The notes under the pieces: generated by a model
Database searches by the model: none
What the model was told of the DNA's origin: nothing
What the model saw: the letters and a program-made list of their open reading frames with translations, nothing else
Position numbers and translations under genes: made by a program
Assembly (NCBI GenBank): GCA_947683425.1
Contig: CANTUQ010000119.1
Span: forward strand, 6,783,001-6,847,000
Length of the DNA stretch: 64,000 nt
Direction: 5' to 3'
From: Excoecaria cochinchinensis
Taxonomy: Eukaryota > Streptophyta > Magnoliopsida > Malpighiales > Euphorbiaceae
In this document: positions 33,396 to 45,502 of the stretch, piece by piece
Layout: each line of letters opens with the position of its first letter
Numbering within the stretch: position 1 is the stretch's first letter

Positions 33396-36293
33396 TGTGA
33401 CGCGCGCCGGATCCCCGCTCGACCGCCCGCACGTGGGCGATCGGGGCATTTGTGGGTCCGTCAACAGCTTGCGATAAATCGCAAGTGCGTCTATGTTGGG
33501 CAACAAGGAGGTTTCATGGAGTCGCCACCCAATAGAACATTGGGAAAGTTTCTCTCGCCTCGGAGAGCCTAAGACTTGCGCATTTTATCCATATTGGGCC
33601 ATGAGGCCTAGGATTAACGTCTAAGTCTCGTGACACAAAAGGTGTCTTGGAGGATAACCTCTAGCCTCTTGAGCCCAAAGACCAGAGCAGGGTTCGGGAC
33701 TTCTCATTTATTCGTACTTTGATTAATATTATAATTAAGTTTTGAATTCATTGTTTCATCCACTTTCCACACAATGCAATTTAAATTAAAGGCGCAATCA
33801 TTCATATCAAAAGCGGTAAATGTAAGCAAAATCCAAAATAAAGCATTCCAAAAATGAATTACAATAACACTAGGAGCGGAATACAACTCCCATTTATAAA
33901 AGTGAAATACATGCATAAAACGGGTTATTCATTAATAGTGAGAACATTGGTCCTCGCATGCATATTTATTATGAAACAGTTTTGATGTGATGATTTATTT
34001 GGGTATGAAAAACTAGGACATGGGTCCCCTTTTATTTAGAAAAAAAAACCAAGTTAATTAATAGAAACGTTTTTGTGATTTTCTTTTTAGCGTGCCTAAA
34101 TGAAGAATTTTACAAGAAAATTATATGGCAAAATTAAATAAAATATTACAAATAAAGAAAATAAATATGTGAACCAAACGAGCCTTTTTGGACCTCCCGA
34201 TGTGCTCGCAAAAAACGCCCAAGCGAAAAATGAGTTTAGACATAAAAACAAAATACAAATAAAATAATGTTAGTGATTAAATCAATTAAACATACAAAAT
34301 GATGAATAACAAATTAAAATAAAATAAGATGATATGAAAAGAATGATAATGGAATCAAAAATATTAACAAACCAAAATAAGATGAGAAACAATGCATTAT
34401 GTGTGATAAATAATTAAATAATGTGATGAAAATAAAATAAAACATGTTAATTAAATAATACATGTAAAAATATGAACATGATGAAAATAATGATGAAGAA
34501 AATAAACGAATCAAAGAATATATAAAATGATAAAGAAAAGAATAATAAATGAAAACAATTAAAGAATGATGAAAACAATTAAATGGAACAATATGATTAA
34601 TTAAATATGTTCACAAATGATATAAACCATTTACATGGCAAAAAGATCAATGAAAATGAATCTATTAATTACATGTTAAAAATAATAATGAATTAAAGTG
34701 AAATAAATTAATTACATGTTAAAAATTAATAAACAATCAATATTTATGTGAATAAAAATCATATCATGTATAAACAATTAAATGGAACAAATATAAAATC
34801 AATACAACAAATTGAATAGATTAAAACAATAAATAGATCAATAAAAACAATACAATATACATGAATAAATTAAATAAAATAGAATAGGAATTGAAATGGA
34901 GCCAAGAATATTTACCCTCAGAATATTGGATTTGATGAAGGAAAAGTGATGATTGATTTCTTTATTTGATGATTCACAATATTAGAGTGAAATATGATGT
35001 AAGTGTTGGAATTTTATTCCAAGGAACATAAAAAAATGATCAAGAATTCTTTAAGAACAAAGAATTGATACCTTTGCCTAAAGAAATGATTTTGATCAAA
35101 AAAAAGTTTTATTGATTAAAATAAAGAAAAATTGATTGAAGTTTTATCAAATAAAAATTAGATTTTGATGACAAACAATGATTTTATTTGTCTCAAAATC
35201 AATTTTTTATCAAAAAAAGATTCAAAACAAAATCAATGAAAAAAGTTTTATTGAACACAAAATAAAAGGTTAAAAACAATTTTGAGAACAAATAATTATT
35301 CTATTTGTCTCAAAAATTAAATCAAACAACAAAACTTCCTCTAAAAAATATGTTTAGAAGAAATTATGTTGAAAAAATAGAATGAAACAATTGATTTTCT
35401 TTTTGATTTTTGGTTGGGGAATAAATCTGGAATTTTTGGTGGAAGAAGAAGATGAAGATGAAGAGAAAAATCTGGTCTAAAAAAATGTGGAGAGGAGGAG
35501 GGCTCTTTTGATTTCATCATAAAGTATTTATAGGATAAAATAGGTTACCCTAATTTAATTAAGGAAAAAACCTATTTTAACACAAAATTATTTTTATTTT
35601 TAATGATAAAATCAAGTTTTATTATTTAATTACCTAAAAAAATATTTTAGAATTTAATTTGAAGTCAAAAACCCCAAAAAAATGGGATAAAAAACGGATT
35701 TTTGGGTGAAAAAATCGGAAAAAAGGTTGAAAAAGAGGAAAAGGGTATCAGACCCTGTACCGACGGCCAGGAGGCCATCGCCACAAGGGACACCGCCCGT
35801 CGCTATAGAGCGACGGGCACTCACGTGGTGAGCAGGCGGGCTTCTGCGCGAAATCCGCGCGAAGCTCGGGCGGGAATCGCGCGCAGAGGCGCGAGGTGCG
35901 GCGCGCAGCGCGTCGCTCTTTAGCGACGCGCGGCATTGGCGACGCCGCGCGTCGCCAAATCGCGCCCAGCGCGCTGGGCGCCTGGGCGTCGGCGTGCTGG
36001 GCGCCAGCGCGCCTGCGCGCTGCCGCGCCCGACACTCGCGGTCCGAAATTTTTTTATTTTTTTTTTATTTTTTTTTCTATTTTTTAAATTTTAAATTGAC
36101 TAAAAAAACCATAATTTTAAGCCCCCATTTTTCAAAATTAATTTTTTAAATATTTTTTTATCATTTTCTAATTTTTCACTCTAAAATGCAAATTTGACGA
36201 GAAAATCATCACTTTTAACCTTTTAAGCCTGTGAAGGCAATTATCATCATTGGGTAACTTCGACCTAGGCTGACTTAGGACCCGGTGTCTATA
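33396..36293 (-). repeat. T4 5' LTR (right), 2898 bp
   Basis: Near-identical to 25247-28181 with a few substitutions and gaps. It lacks a GCGGCCGCC-type segment at its left end and has a shorter GC island. It ends GTGTCTATA, where the other LTR has GTGTCTACA. No genes. Confidence 0.92.
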
Positions 36294-38231
36294 GTTGGAT
36301 GGATGATGAGTCAGCTCAGAGGTATAGAGCGTTGGCTTAGGTAGAGCTTTGGGCCAGCCGTTTCGTGTCCCGGCCGTTCCTAGAGGCCCTAGGGATGGCC
36401 CCAGAGTTTGATGTGCTTGTCGAGGGTGCTGGGTGGACAGAGTTCCTTAACCCCTCTTTCCAGACTTTTCCAGAGGCTACTCGCCAGGTCCTAGCCACTC
36501 TCCGCTATGGCGGTTTTCAGAGGTCGGATACCGAGCCAGGGGTGGTCCAGTTCTGGTTCGATGGCGACCATTACAGTATTACCAGGCAGAGATTCGTACA
36601 GGCCATGGGGATCCCTATAGAGGAGGGGGTCGAGATCCCACGGCGAGCGGTGAGACGCGCCAATTTGGGCGGCCATTGCCCTACCGGGAGTGCTGTATGA
36701 TCATGATACAGCGAAGAGCACCGTACTGGTGTCTCAGGCACTCCGGTATTTGCACAGAGTGCTATCCAGTTCGTACCTTGGTCGAGTTGGTAATCCAGGG
36801 TCGCTTAACATTAGCCATGAGATCTTGGCTAACCTGACTAGAGTTGGCAGAGGGCTGACACCGGTGGTGATAGTAGGAGGAGTTATCACTAGGTTGCTTT
36901 TGAGGTTGGGAGTTGCCCCAGACAGGTTGAGAGTACCCTTGGATGAGGGGATCCATGTGGATGCCGCAGCGGCTGTACAGATGGGGATGATCTCCCCGAT
37001 ATCAGGGCAGGCAGAGGCCTACAGGGTGCTGTCCATTCACGAGACCCGGCGGATGTTCTCACTTCCACCCTTGGGTCCAAATCCAGACCACTCGGAGCAG
37101 CCAGAGCACCAGCCTCCTCATCCGGTCCAGCAGCCTCCACAGCCAGAGCACCAGCCTCATCCTCCACAGCCAGAGCCAGAGCCTCAGCATCCTCAGCCTC
37201 CTTAGCCTCAGACTGCACCACTGTCACAGCAGCAGGAGCAGCCTAAGACCCCATCGGATTTCGACATGGAGTTCACGATGGATGAGCTCTTTGCCGCCTC
37301 AACAGCATCCAGAGCGCCAACTCCTATCCCATCTCCGAGTGTCAGGGTGCAGAGGGCTACCCACGGGCCCCCCGAGAGATATCATCCGTATTCTAGAGGC
37401 GACCCAGGGGCATCCACCTCCGCAGCACCACCGCCAGAGCCACCACAGCAGCAGCCAGCACAGCCTGACTTCTCTCAGCTCCTCACTTCCATGTTCACAG
37501 CCTTAGAGCGACGATAGGATGAGAGGGACAGAGCTATTCACGAGAGGTTGGACCGCCAGCAGGCTGCTATTCAGGAGCAGTCCCAATCGATGGAGCGGTT
37601 AGCTCAGGAGCAAGCCGGCTACATCGACCATACGGCACAGGAGCAGGCTTGGATCATAGATGCTTTCAGGGATGAGCAAGCTCGGGTCATAGAGGCCCTC
37701 AGAAATGAGCAGGCGAGGCTGATCGAGCAGGTTGTCCAGGGTCAAAGGGAGCTTAGGCAGCAGCTCGCTCATGATTTGAGGACGTCTCAGGACCAGGCAT
37801 CTCAGAGGGTTGACATAACCCTACAGATGATTGACGAGTTGCTCGACTCTCTGAGATCCCGCGTCCAGGCGATAGAGGGGATCCTCCCACCCTTGTCTCA
37901 AACCATGAGGGAGTTCAGGGAGCAGACAGAGCAGCGCCTAGAGCACATGAGGAGGGCTGCCAGTGAGCAGACCACTCAAATGAGCCAGGCGTTCAAGAAG
38001 TTTGGAGACACAGTATCAGAGACCTTAGGGTTCATGAGGACTTGCACCCAGCCTTTCTTGGATGGCTATGCTCAGGTCCGATTCAGGCAGACCCACGATG
38101 CTGGGGCAGGACCCTCCACGACTCAGCCTCCACCTCCGGCACGGCCAGCTCCTCCTCCACCTCCGCCAGGGACAGTGCATATATCGGATGATGAGGATCC
38201 CGATGAGCCCTCTGACTACACACCCCTATGA

Positions 38232-39307
38232 TATTCAGGGAGTCATATTTTTGTACATTTACACTTTATATATACATTGTACGAAATAGATATTTCTAGT
38301 GAAAAACTTTTGTTTTCAAGATTTATGCATTTATTCAGTTATTTATGATTCATTCATATTAAGAGATGAATATATGCCTTCACATTCACTCATATTCCAA
38401 AACAAGGAAAACAAAAATGATGAAAAATGATGAATAACAACTCAATAAAGAAGAATATAAATGAAACATGGCATAGCAGATGAAGCAAAATCACGCCATT
38501 AATAGACAGGTGAAAAGATGACCACTCAAACATGAACTAACAAAACCTTTTATCACACAAGTACAGAGAAACATCGATCCGAACGCGAGCATCGATTGAA
38601 AGTCCGAACAAGGGCGCCTAAGTTTCTTTTTGGAACAGGGAACCCAGCGAGATTTCCTCCTCTTCATTTCGAGTTTGTAGTCAGAGAGCGCTACATCTCT
38701 TCAACCCTGCACAAGCCGAGACGAGGCCAGTAGAAGCAGAAGCTACGGTTAGAGAAACACTGCTCTTCACACCGAGATCGTAGCCAGAGAGTGCTGCATC
38801 TCACAGTTCACGCGGCAGCCAGAGAGTGCTGCATCTCACAGTTCACGCGGCAGCCAGAGAGTGCTACGCACCTTGCAGATCGGATGGGGGTTAGCAAGGG
38901 AACTTTAGATCGAAGCTGTGGTTAGAGAAACACTGCTCTTCACACCGAGATCGTAGCCAGAGAGTGCTGCATCTCACAGTTCACGCAACAGCCAGAGAGT
39001 GCTACGCACCTTGCAGATCGGATGGGGGTTAGCAAGGGAACTTCAGATCGAAGTTGCAGTTAGAGGAACACTGCTCTTCACATCGAGTTCGTAGCTAGAG
39101 AATGCTATATCTCATCGGAACCTACAGGTCGAGACGAGACCGATAGGGGCATCTTCGCATCGCCGAACAGACCGAGACGAGGTCTACCCGGCAAAAGGCA
39201 CGGAAGGTAAGAACCGTCGCAGGTACGCCTTCTTTCTTTCTGTCCTTTCTCTGAGTTTTGGCTTATCTAGGTGCTTGTGCACTAGTTTCCCCAAAACTGG
39301 GGGCAAC
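38232..39307 (+). other. T3 3' untranslated region with repeats and polypurine tract (39293-39307)
   Basis: Homologous to 805-1954. 38690-39060 holds a repeat of roughly 170-180 bp (GAGATCGTAGCCAGAGAGTG, CTGCATCTCACAGTTCACGC, GATCGGATGGGGGTTAGC), about two copies plus partial ones, built from the same words as the T1 array. It ends CCAAAACTGGGGGCAAC. No gene. Confidence 0.75.
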
Positions 39308-41359
39308 TGTAAGCACCGTGTCCCGGAGCGGTCCGGATCAGACGTTACCCTATGATGAAATCAGTATCCGAGCCTATATAAATGGTTTGGATTTGGAGGT
39401 TTTAGTCCCGCGTTCCACGAGAAGTGAGTCTTTTTACCTTTCATAGGCAGAGGGGGAGAAAACAGGGGATTTTCGAGTCAAAAAGGTATATTTTCCTCCA
39501 CAGACTGCAAGCCCGTCTATGAGGCCAGCCCGTCGCTTAGGGTCACAAACGGCCTGTGGTATTTTTCGACGCCCGTCGGAAAATCACTGCCCCTGTCAGA
39601 GCGCCGCCTGGTTTCCCGGAGCACGCAACCTTTTCGACGCCCGTTGGTGGATGTGGCAGGGCCGTCGGACGAATCCTTATGTCAGAAGGATTCTTCCGAT
39701 GCCTGTCTCCATACACCGACGCCCGTCGATCGTGTCTGGCTTATAAAAGCTCCAGATTTTCACTTGAAAAGGGTTCCAAAAATTTTCAAGAGGGGAAACT
39801 CTGCCCAAATTCAAGCATATTTTCTCTCTCTTCCAGCAAACACATTTCATAAAGAAATCTCTTTTAAAGGAGGATCAAATCAATCAAAAAGAACTAAAAA
39901 CTAATTAGTTTTCTTTAGATTTTGATTCCAAAGTCAATCTTTTGAGGGGTTGAGGAGGAAATAATCCATTTTCCTTTCTTTGATCCTTCATCTTTGCTTC
40001 TCGTGGAACGCGCGAGGCTCTAATCGACACAAGAATCTCACTTAAGCAATTATCTGAGGGTAAATATTCCGGATTTATTCTCCACATCATTCCATATTTA
40101 CTCCTTATTTTTTTGTTCTTTTAATTTTTGTCATTATTCTTCTTTATTTTGACTCTCTTTATCTCATTTTATGATAAAACCTCTTTTTTGGCTTTAAAAA
40201 GAGTTTATTTTTCTATTTTTTCGGAGACAGTGGTGACCGACGGGTCATCTCCATCACCGACGCCCGCCGGTCACCCCACTCACAGACGCTCTTCCTTTTG
40301 AGTGACAGATGGACATGTAGGTCATTTTGACTGACGCCTGTCGGTCACCCAACAGAGGCCGTCGCTGGGTCCTGTCTCCACATTTTCAAATCTTTTCCAT
40401 ATCTTTTAAGTCCTTTTGACTTTATTTATGTTGATCCTTTTTATATTGACATATTTTAACTTTCTGTGAGCATATATTGATTCTTTTAGACTATCCTGAG
40501 CTTGAAAGGCCATCCACCATACTCGGAGTATTTCGTCTGGTTTAGTTTTCTAACTTCCTTGGTTATTTACTTCATTTGTTTATTCATTAATTATCTTATG
40601 TACATGGATATACCCTTTTTGTATCTCGTTAAGTATAAAAATGGATCAATGTTTTATATTCGATAAAATGAGGTTTGCATAAACGCAAGGACCCAATGTC
40701 CTATTTTTATCCAATAAAATCATCACAATAAAAACATCCAATTTTAATAATGATGCATGCAAGGACCAAAGTCCTCAAAATAAGCAATGCCCCGATTTGT
40801 GTATGTATCGCACATTTACAAAAGGGAGTTGTATTCCGCTCCTTGTATTATTGTAATTTATTGCTTTCAATATTTACTTGTTTATTTACGGCTTTCCAAA
40901 ACATGAATAAAATGCGCCTTTCAATTCAATTGCATCGTGTGGAGAGAGCGAATTAATGATAATTAAAATTTGATCATAAAATAATCGAAGTTAATATAGA
41001 TGAGAAATCCCGAACCCAGCTCTGGTCTTTGGGCTCAAAGAGGCAAGAGGTCTACCCTCCAAGACACCTTTTTGTGCCACGAGACTTTAGCGCTAATCCT
41101 TGGCTCCTTAGGGTGAGAGGTTTACCTTCCAAGACCCCTCTGGCTAGCCCAAAATGGATACTAAGTGCAGTCTTAGGCTCTCCGAGGCGAGAGAAACTTT
41201 CAAAATGTTCTATTGGGTGGCAACTCCATGAAACCTCCTTGTTACCCAACATAGACACACTTGCGATTTATTGCAAGCTGTCAACGGACCCATAAATGCC
41301 CCGATCGCCCTCAAGCGGGCGGTCCCATGGGCGGCCGCGGGGATCCGACGCGCGTCACA
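39308..41359 (+). repeat. LTR3: 3' LTR of T3 (2052 bp)
   Basis: TGTAAGCACCGTGTCCC...GCGCGTCACA, homologous to LTR1. Palindrome cluster 39499-39730 (CAGACTGCAAGCCCGTCTATG; ACCGACGCCCGTCGAT at 39715-39730) upstream of TTATAAAAG at 39741-39749, and the hairpin AAGGAC-CAAA-GTCCTC near 40761. The palindromes are more eroded than in LTR1. What follows (CATAGG) is the interior of X. Confidence 0.88.
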
Positions 41360-41991
41360 CATAGGTTAGAGGTTCTGGTCTATAAAATGTAGAGTATAGG
41401 TTAAATGTCAGAGTTTGTCTAGAGTTGTGGCCTAATGCAGATGTCGTTTGTGTAAAGTATAGATGGAGTCCGACTCGCGTGAGAGCGTAGAAGAGACATC
41501 GGCATATGTGAATTGGTAAGAGTCCGAGGTGACACTCTATATTCCTATCAGCTATCTCCTTGAACCGTGTGAACATATGCAGAGTGAAACATGGGGATGG
41601 GAAAAGTGCATTACAGTAGCTTACATTGCATTTTCGCATCATTTTGCATACATAAATCATTACATGGCTATTTCATCCGCATCCCTCATTTGTATGTGAA
41701 AAAGTATCATTGCATGCGCTTCATTGAGAAAAGCTAACAGGATATGCATTTAGTGACTGGTGCTTAGAAGAAGTATATGGATTAGAGAGCAGGGTGTTAA
41801 GGAAAGTGTGAAGTTGTATGGTCTAAGTGATAGCGATTTGGAGATTTGTTTAAAGATGTACCTGTGTAAGTGATTAGCTAGGAAATTTCGAGGACGAAAT
41901 TTCTTAAGGGGGAGAGATTTGTAACACCCTGAAGTGGCCCTAGAAGAATTACAGAATTTTTATTTGGAAAATTAAGTGTGGAGAGTGAGAG

Positions 41992-43470
41992 TTCTGTCGC
42001 GAGCGCGACAAGCATCGCGGGCATGATGGAACCCTCCAGCGGACGGTCAGCTAAATTGAGTGTGTGAGTTCTGTCGCAAGCGCGACAGTGTCGCGGGCGC
42101 GACAGACCGCTTCACGGGAAGCTTAATTGAGCTGGATTATTTTGGATTATTTGATGTGTATCGGACACATGGTGGCATAGGAGAGTGACACATGGCATTG
42201 TAGGAGGGTGACATGTGGCATGAGATATTATGTGGTTTGGTCAAAATACATGTATAAAGAGATATACATATGAATTAAAAGGAAATAAGAAATTAAAGAG
42301 ATATACATGTATTAATGTAGGTAAGTGCCATTTAGTGAGGTTGGTTGGCTTTGGATTAATATTGACCATCTGCCTTTTTGCTTTCTTTTCCTTCTCTACG
42401 TTGGAGTTCTGCCATTTTCTACCTTGGCTTTCTTTTATTTCTTCCTTCTTCTTCCTTGGTAAAAAAAGGTAAGCTTGATTTATTTTCTGATCTGACCTCC
42501 TTTTTCTTTCTATTTTTGATTTAAAGTGAAAAGAGGGTTAACCTAAGTGTTTTGGTCTGGTTATACATGAGAGCGATGGACAAGAGATTGGACAAGGAAA
42601 GGAAAGGGTTGAAGCTGACTAGAGCATAGAGTTCAAGCTTCTTAGAGGTGGGATCGTGTGTGAACCTCATTTTGATTGCTTATAGTGAGCTCATGATATC
42701 TGTGTATATGTTTGTGATCATGTATTGGATCATGGTGTATGAGTTTTGGATGTGTTAAATGGTTTTCATATAGTTTTGTGTGTAAAGAGTGATTTTAGAG
42801 AAATTCTGTTTAGGTTTCCTTATACCTTTGAGTATGGTTTTTCTCATGAGTAGAGTTACAGAGCTTCAATTGTGTTGTGTTAAATTGCATCTGAAACCTA
42901 AGATCCATAGCTAAAAATGTCTAAGAGGGCACTGGAGCAAGTTCTGGCTCTATGATTCTCGAAAATGTTAAAAACCAGAGTATCTCTGGTTGGGTTGGGT
43001 TACTGGAACAATATATCTTGTTTAGCTCATATCTAGAGTTATAGATGTCCAATTGACCTGAAATTTGTCCCGATTGAAAGTTAATATCCTAGGGAATATT
43101 TGTTAAGAGAAAGTATTGCCTGAAAATGACGCTTAGAGGTTGGTTTAGATGATACAAGTTTAAAGTGAAAAGCAGTCTCATAAAGGTTCCTGACGGACCT
43201 TCTGTCGCGAGCACGACAGTGGTCGCGATCGCGACAGAGACACATTCTTCAGCAAGTGGGGTGTTGTTCTAGTCATGTTGTGTAGTGTAACTTGGAGAGA
43301 AAAGGAAGCGAGAGCACGAGTCGTGCTCATAGAGAGAGGAAAGTGAGAGCACGTAACGTGCTCTAGGAAAAAGAAGGAGTGAGCACGAGTCGTGCTTACC
43401 AAGAGGGAAATTTGGGAGCATGAGATGTGCTCCAATTGTGTGAGAGAGTGAGCACGAGTCGTGCTCCTGC
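41992..43470 (+). repeat. Palindrome clusters in X LTR
   Basis: TGTCGCGAGCGCGACA near 41994, TGTCGCAAGCGCGACAGTG and TCGCGGGCGCGACA near 42073-42106, and a pair at 43200-43232 (TGTCGCGAGCACGACA, TCGCGATCGCGACAG). 43310-43470 holds four spaced copies of a different palindrome, GAGCACGAGTCGTGCTC and variants (GAGCACGTAACGTGCTC, GAGCATGAGATGTGCTC), about 40 bp apart. Confidence 0.85.
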
Positions 43471-43751
43471 CTCTGCTTGTCTGTTTGTTCTGTTTTGATC
43501 TATTGCTCCTGTTTTGAGTTGTTATAGGTTTATATGAGTTTTGCATGTCAACATTTTGCCCGTGTTTGGTTTAAAATTATCTTTTAAACCTCTTGCATGA
43601 TTAGTAATATTAAATGTACATGATTAATTAAGTTGTACATGAATTAAATGTATCTGAATTTGATAAATGCACTTGAATTATAGTTGATGAGTTGGTATCT
43701 GTGTATAGTAATTGAGTTGTTTTTAAGCCTGATTACCGTTATAGTGGATAG

Positions 43752-44322
43752 ATAAGCATGCTTATAAAGGGATTATCGAGAGCAGCTGCCATGATTCAGC
43801 CCCATTTGGGCAAAGCGGGTGGACCTCCGGGAATAGTCATTTAATAGAGATAGATGAAAATGTTTTGTGACTTTGGTCTATCGAAAATGCTTTTTTTTAT
43901 TGAGCGTCTCGTATCCACCATGAAAGGAATTCAGGCTTATTAATGTTGTGTAGTGAATTTGAGATGATGAAAAGTATTATTCTAAATAAATGCTATAGTA
44001 CTTGAGAGTAATGTTTAAGTGCATTATAGTTATGTATAAAAGTGTTTGTTTACATGAGTGTGTTTATATGAATGTGGACACATGATAGCGTATATTTGAA
44101 TAAATGATATGTACAAGTTATAGTGTACATGAATAAGAAAAAGAGTAGATGTTATATGCACGTGAGTTCATAGTACTTAATAATTGAGCATGCTACCTAT
44201 ACACGTATAAGAGCTATATGCATGAGCTATTTGATTTTGTCATATGAATAGTCTGATTTATTTGTGACTTCGAAAAGAAGTTCTTTGCATTATTTTCATC
44301 CCCACTAAGCGTTATCGCTTAG
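43752..44322 (+). other. X LTR: hairpins homologous in position to the chromovirus string
   Basis: ATAAGC-AT-GCTTAT (43752-43765) after TAGTGGATAG corresponds to TTAGGC-AT-GCCTAA of K, M and P. GCAGCTGC follows (43782-43789). The twin hairpin CTAAGCG-TTAT-CGCTTAG lies at 44305-44322 in the context CCCCACTAAGCG...AGCACG. The middle hairpins are not clear here. Confidence 0.55.
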
Positions 44323-45124
44323 CACGAATGTTTATCTCCATGTAGGTTTATAGGTTCGGATCAGTGAGCGGGCATCTGCGGGTCAAGGCCACTAGGAAGT
44401 AATGTTATCTTTTGTATAAGATATAGACAGAGTTAATGATGTTTTGAGTAATATCATTATGTAGATAGAAAGCACAATGTTTATATGTAAATGTATATGT
44501 AAAGCTAAATGGAACAAATTGTAATATGAACATGTATAAAGATAAATATGTATGTATATGTGTAGTTAATACGAATTGCATGTTGGGCCCTAGTGTAGTA
44601 GTAATTTATTTATTGTTCTTAAATGTATGTATATTATGCTATCGCTTCTGCTAGAGTATGTATATGTATATGTAAGTGTTCGCGTGGCGCCCCGATGTCC
44701 TCCCAGGGGTGTTGGGGTGTTACATATACTATACATATAGTTACTTTCATTTAATCACTTACTTCAAATTGTTGCATTACCTTCGTGACATTAACTCATT
44801 TCAACATTTCAAAAGGAAATAACCAAAGCTGGGCCATGTAAGCTTTCAAAGATGTTTCCACACTTTCACATAAGGATCTTACGGATCCAAAATACATAAG
44901 TGCGCGAAGCACAAACTCATGCCATATATAAATCACAGCAGACAATGTGATCATCTACTTATTAAGTGCTTAATCCCATACAAGTATTCACATATCTTTG
45001 TCAATACACACTTAGTGTTCAATTCACATAATTTTATTCATTCAATGCCTGCCAAGTTAAAAAGGGTGGATAACGAGTAACACGTATATACCTGAAGGTA
45101 TCAACATTATTCTCATAACACATA

Positions 45125-45297
45125 GATACCCGTAGGTATCAAAAATCATCTTTTCTTTTTGTTTCAAAAAAACATTTCGCATGGGATCTTAAATAAGATC
45201 CAAACACTAAGGATCGCGAGGATCCGATCGGTGGACCTGATCAGGGTCCAAATCATATACTGGCTGCAGCTACACTAACTCTATTAGGCGTGCCTAA
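45125..45297 (-). other. M left LTR hairpin string
   Basis: GATACC-CGTA-GGTATC (45125-45140; sense loop UACG), GGATCT/AGATCC (45184-45201), GGATC-GCGAG-GATCC (45211-45225), GGACC...GGTCC (45233-45249), GCTGCAGC (45263-45270), TTAGGC-GT-GCCTAA (45284-45297). Same order and spacing as K. The right-LTR copy (50232-50460) has GATACCCGAAGGTATC at 50232-50247 and some decayed stems. The M twin hairpin in the right LTR is CTAAGC-ATAAA-GCTTAG (49490-49506) with CATGG/CCATG beside it. Confidence 0.6.
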
Positions 45298-45502
45298 CTA
45301 TCCACTTATTTCACTTTAGCAGGTCAAGCATAAAATAACTCGTATTTCATCATAATATTCAATTTTTAATCAACACACTAATTATAATCATCATTGATTG
45401 ATTAACAAGAGAACATAAGTTTATTTAACATTCAAATAAAAGGGAAAAGAAGTGCAAAAGAAATACATTTGAGAACATAAGAAAAGCAGGGCAAAAGAGG
45501 GT

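Larger units (their letters stand above)
25247..36293 (-). mobile_element. T4: gag-only non-autonomous Tat element, minus strand
   Basis: 11047 bp with two LTRs (25247-28181 and 33396-36293), PBS, a gag gene, a long non-coding 3' region with tandem repeats and a polypurine tract, bounded by perfect duplications. Protease, RT, RNase H and integrase are absent: gag ends right after NAVPPP, where T3 continues toward protease. It inserted into the sense extra gene of T3. It must have been moved by enzymes from another element. The LTRs are near-identical by eye, so the move was fairly recent. Confidence 0.93.
25191..38231 (+). pseudogene. T3 sense extra gene: Athila-ORF1-like domain plus coiled coil, split by T4
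   Basis: Starts ATGCCTCCTAGACGC (MPPRRRAPQ) at 25191, has TAG at 25233-25235 and is cut by T4 at 25246. It resumes at 36299 (MDDESAQRY). PFLEALGMAPEFDVLVEGAG, WTEFLNPSFQTFPEATRQVL and FDGDHYSITRQRFVQAMGIP resemble the Athila/Arabidopsis retrotransposon ORF-1 family. A frameshift near 36680 leads to a 171-codon frame ending in Pro/Gln/His-rich repeats. TAG at 37203-37205 and TAG at 37515-37517 interrupt the frame; it then continues as the coiled-coil half, like 1-804, to TGA 38229-38231. TAG also lies at 36338-36340. At 37515 the T1 copy has CAG, so that stop arose by C-to-T. It belongs with the antisense gene as a divergent pair. Molecular role unknown. Confidence 0.7.
6304..41359 (+). mobile_element. 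T3: large Tat/Ogre-lineage retrotransposon, 5' end missing, split by K and T4
   Basis: In order: gag, protease with G-patch, RT-RNase H, archaeal-type RNase H, integrase, an antisense spliced extra gene, a sense extra gene, 3' UTR repeats, polypurine tract and 3' LTR. Without K (9385 bp) and T4 (11047 bp plus 5-bp duplication) the visible part is about 14.6 kb, in the size range of large Tat/Ogre elements. The 5' LTR and PBS are absent because T2 apparently inserted just upstream of gag. LTR3 matches LTR1 rather than LTR2, which supports this reading over one where LTR2 is the T3 5' LTR. All main genes carry stops or frameshifts. Confidence 0.7.
41360..44724 (+). mobile_element. X: 3' end of a plus-strand chromovirus
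   Basis: 41360-41919 is an internal tail without a readable gene. It ends AATTTCGAGGACGAAATTTC plus the polypurine tract AAGGGGGAGAGAT, the usual end of Tekay-type pol. The LTR is 41920-44724 (TGTAACACCCTGAAGTGG...GGGGTGTTACA, 2805 bp). The left part is cut off by T3, which apparently inserted into X. On the right, 44725 continues in mid-LTR of M, so X inserted into M. Confidence 0.8.
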
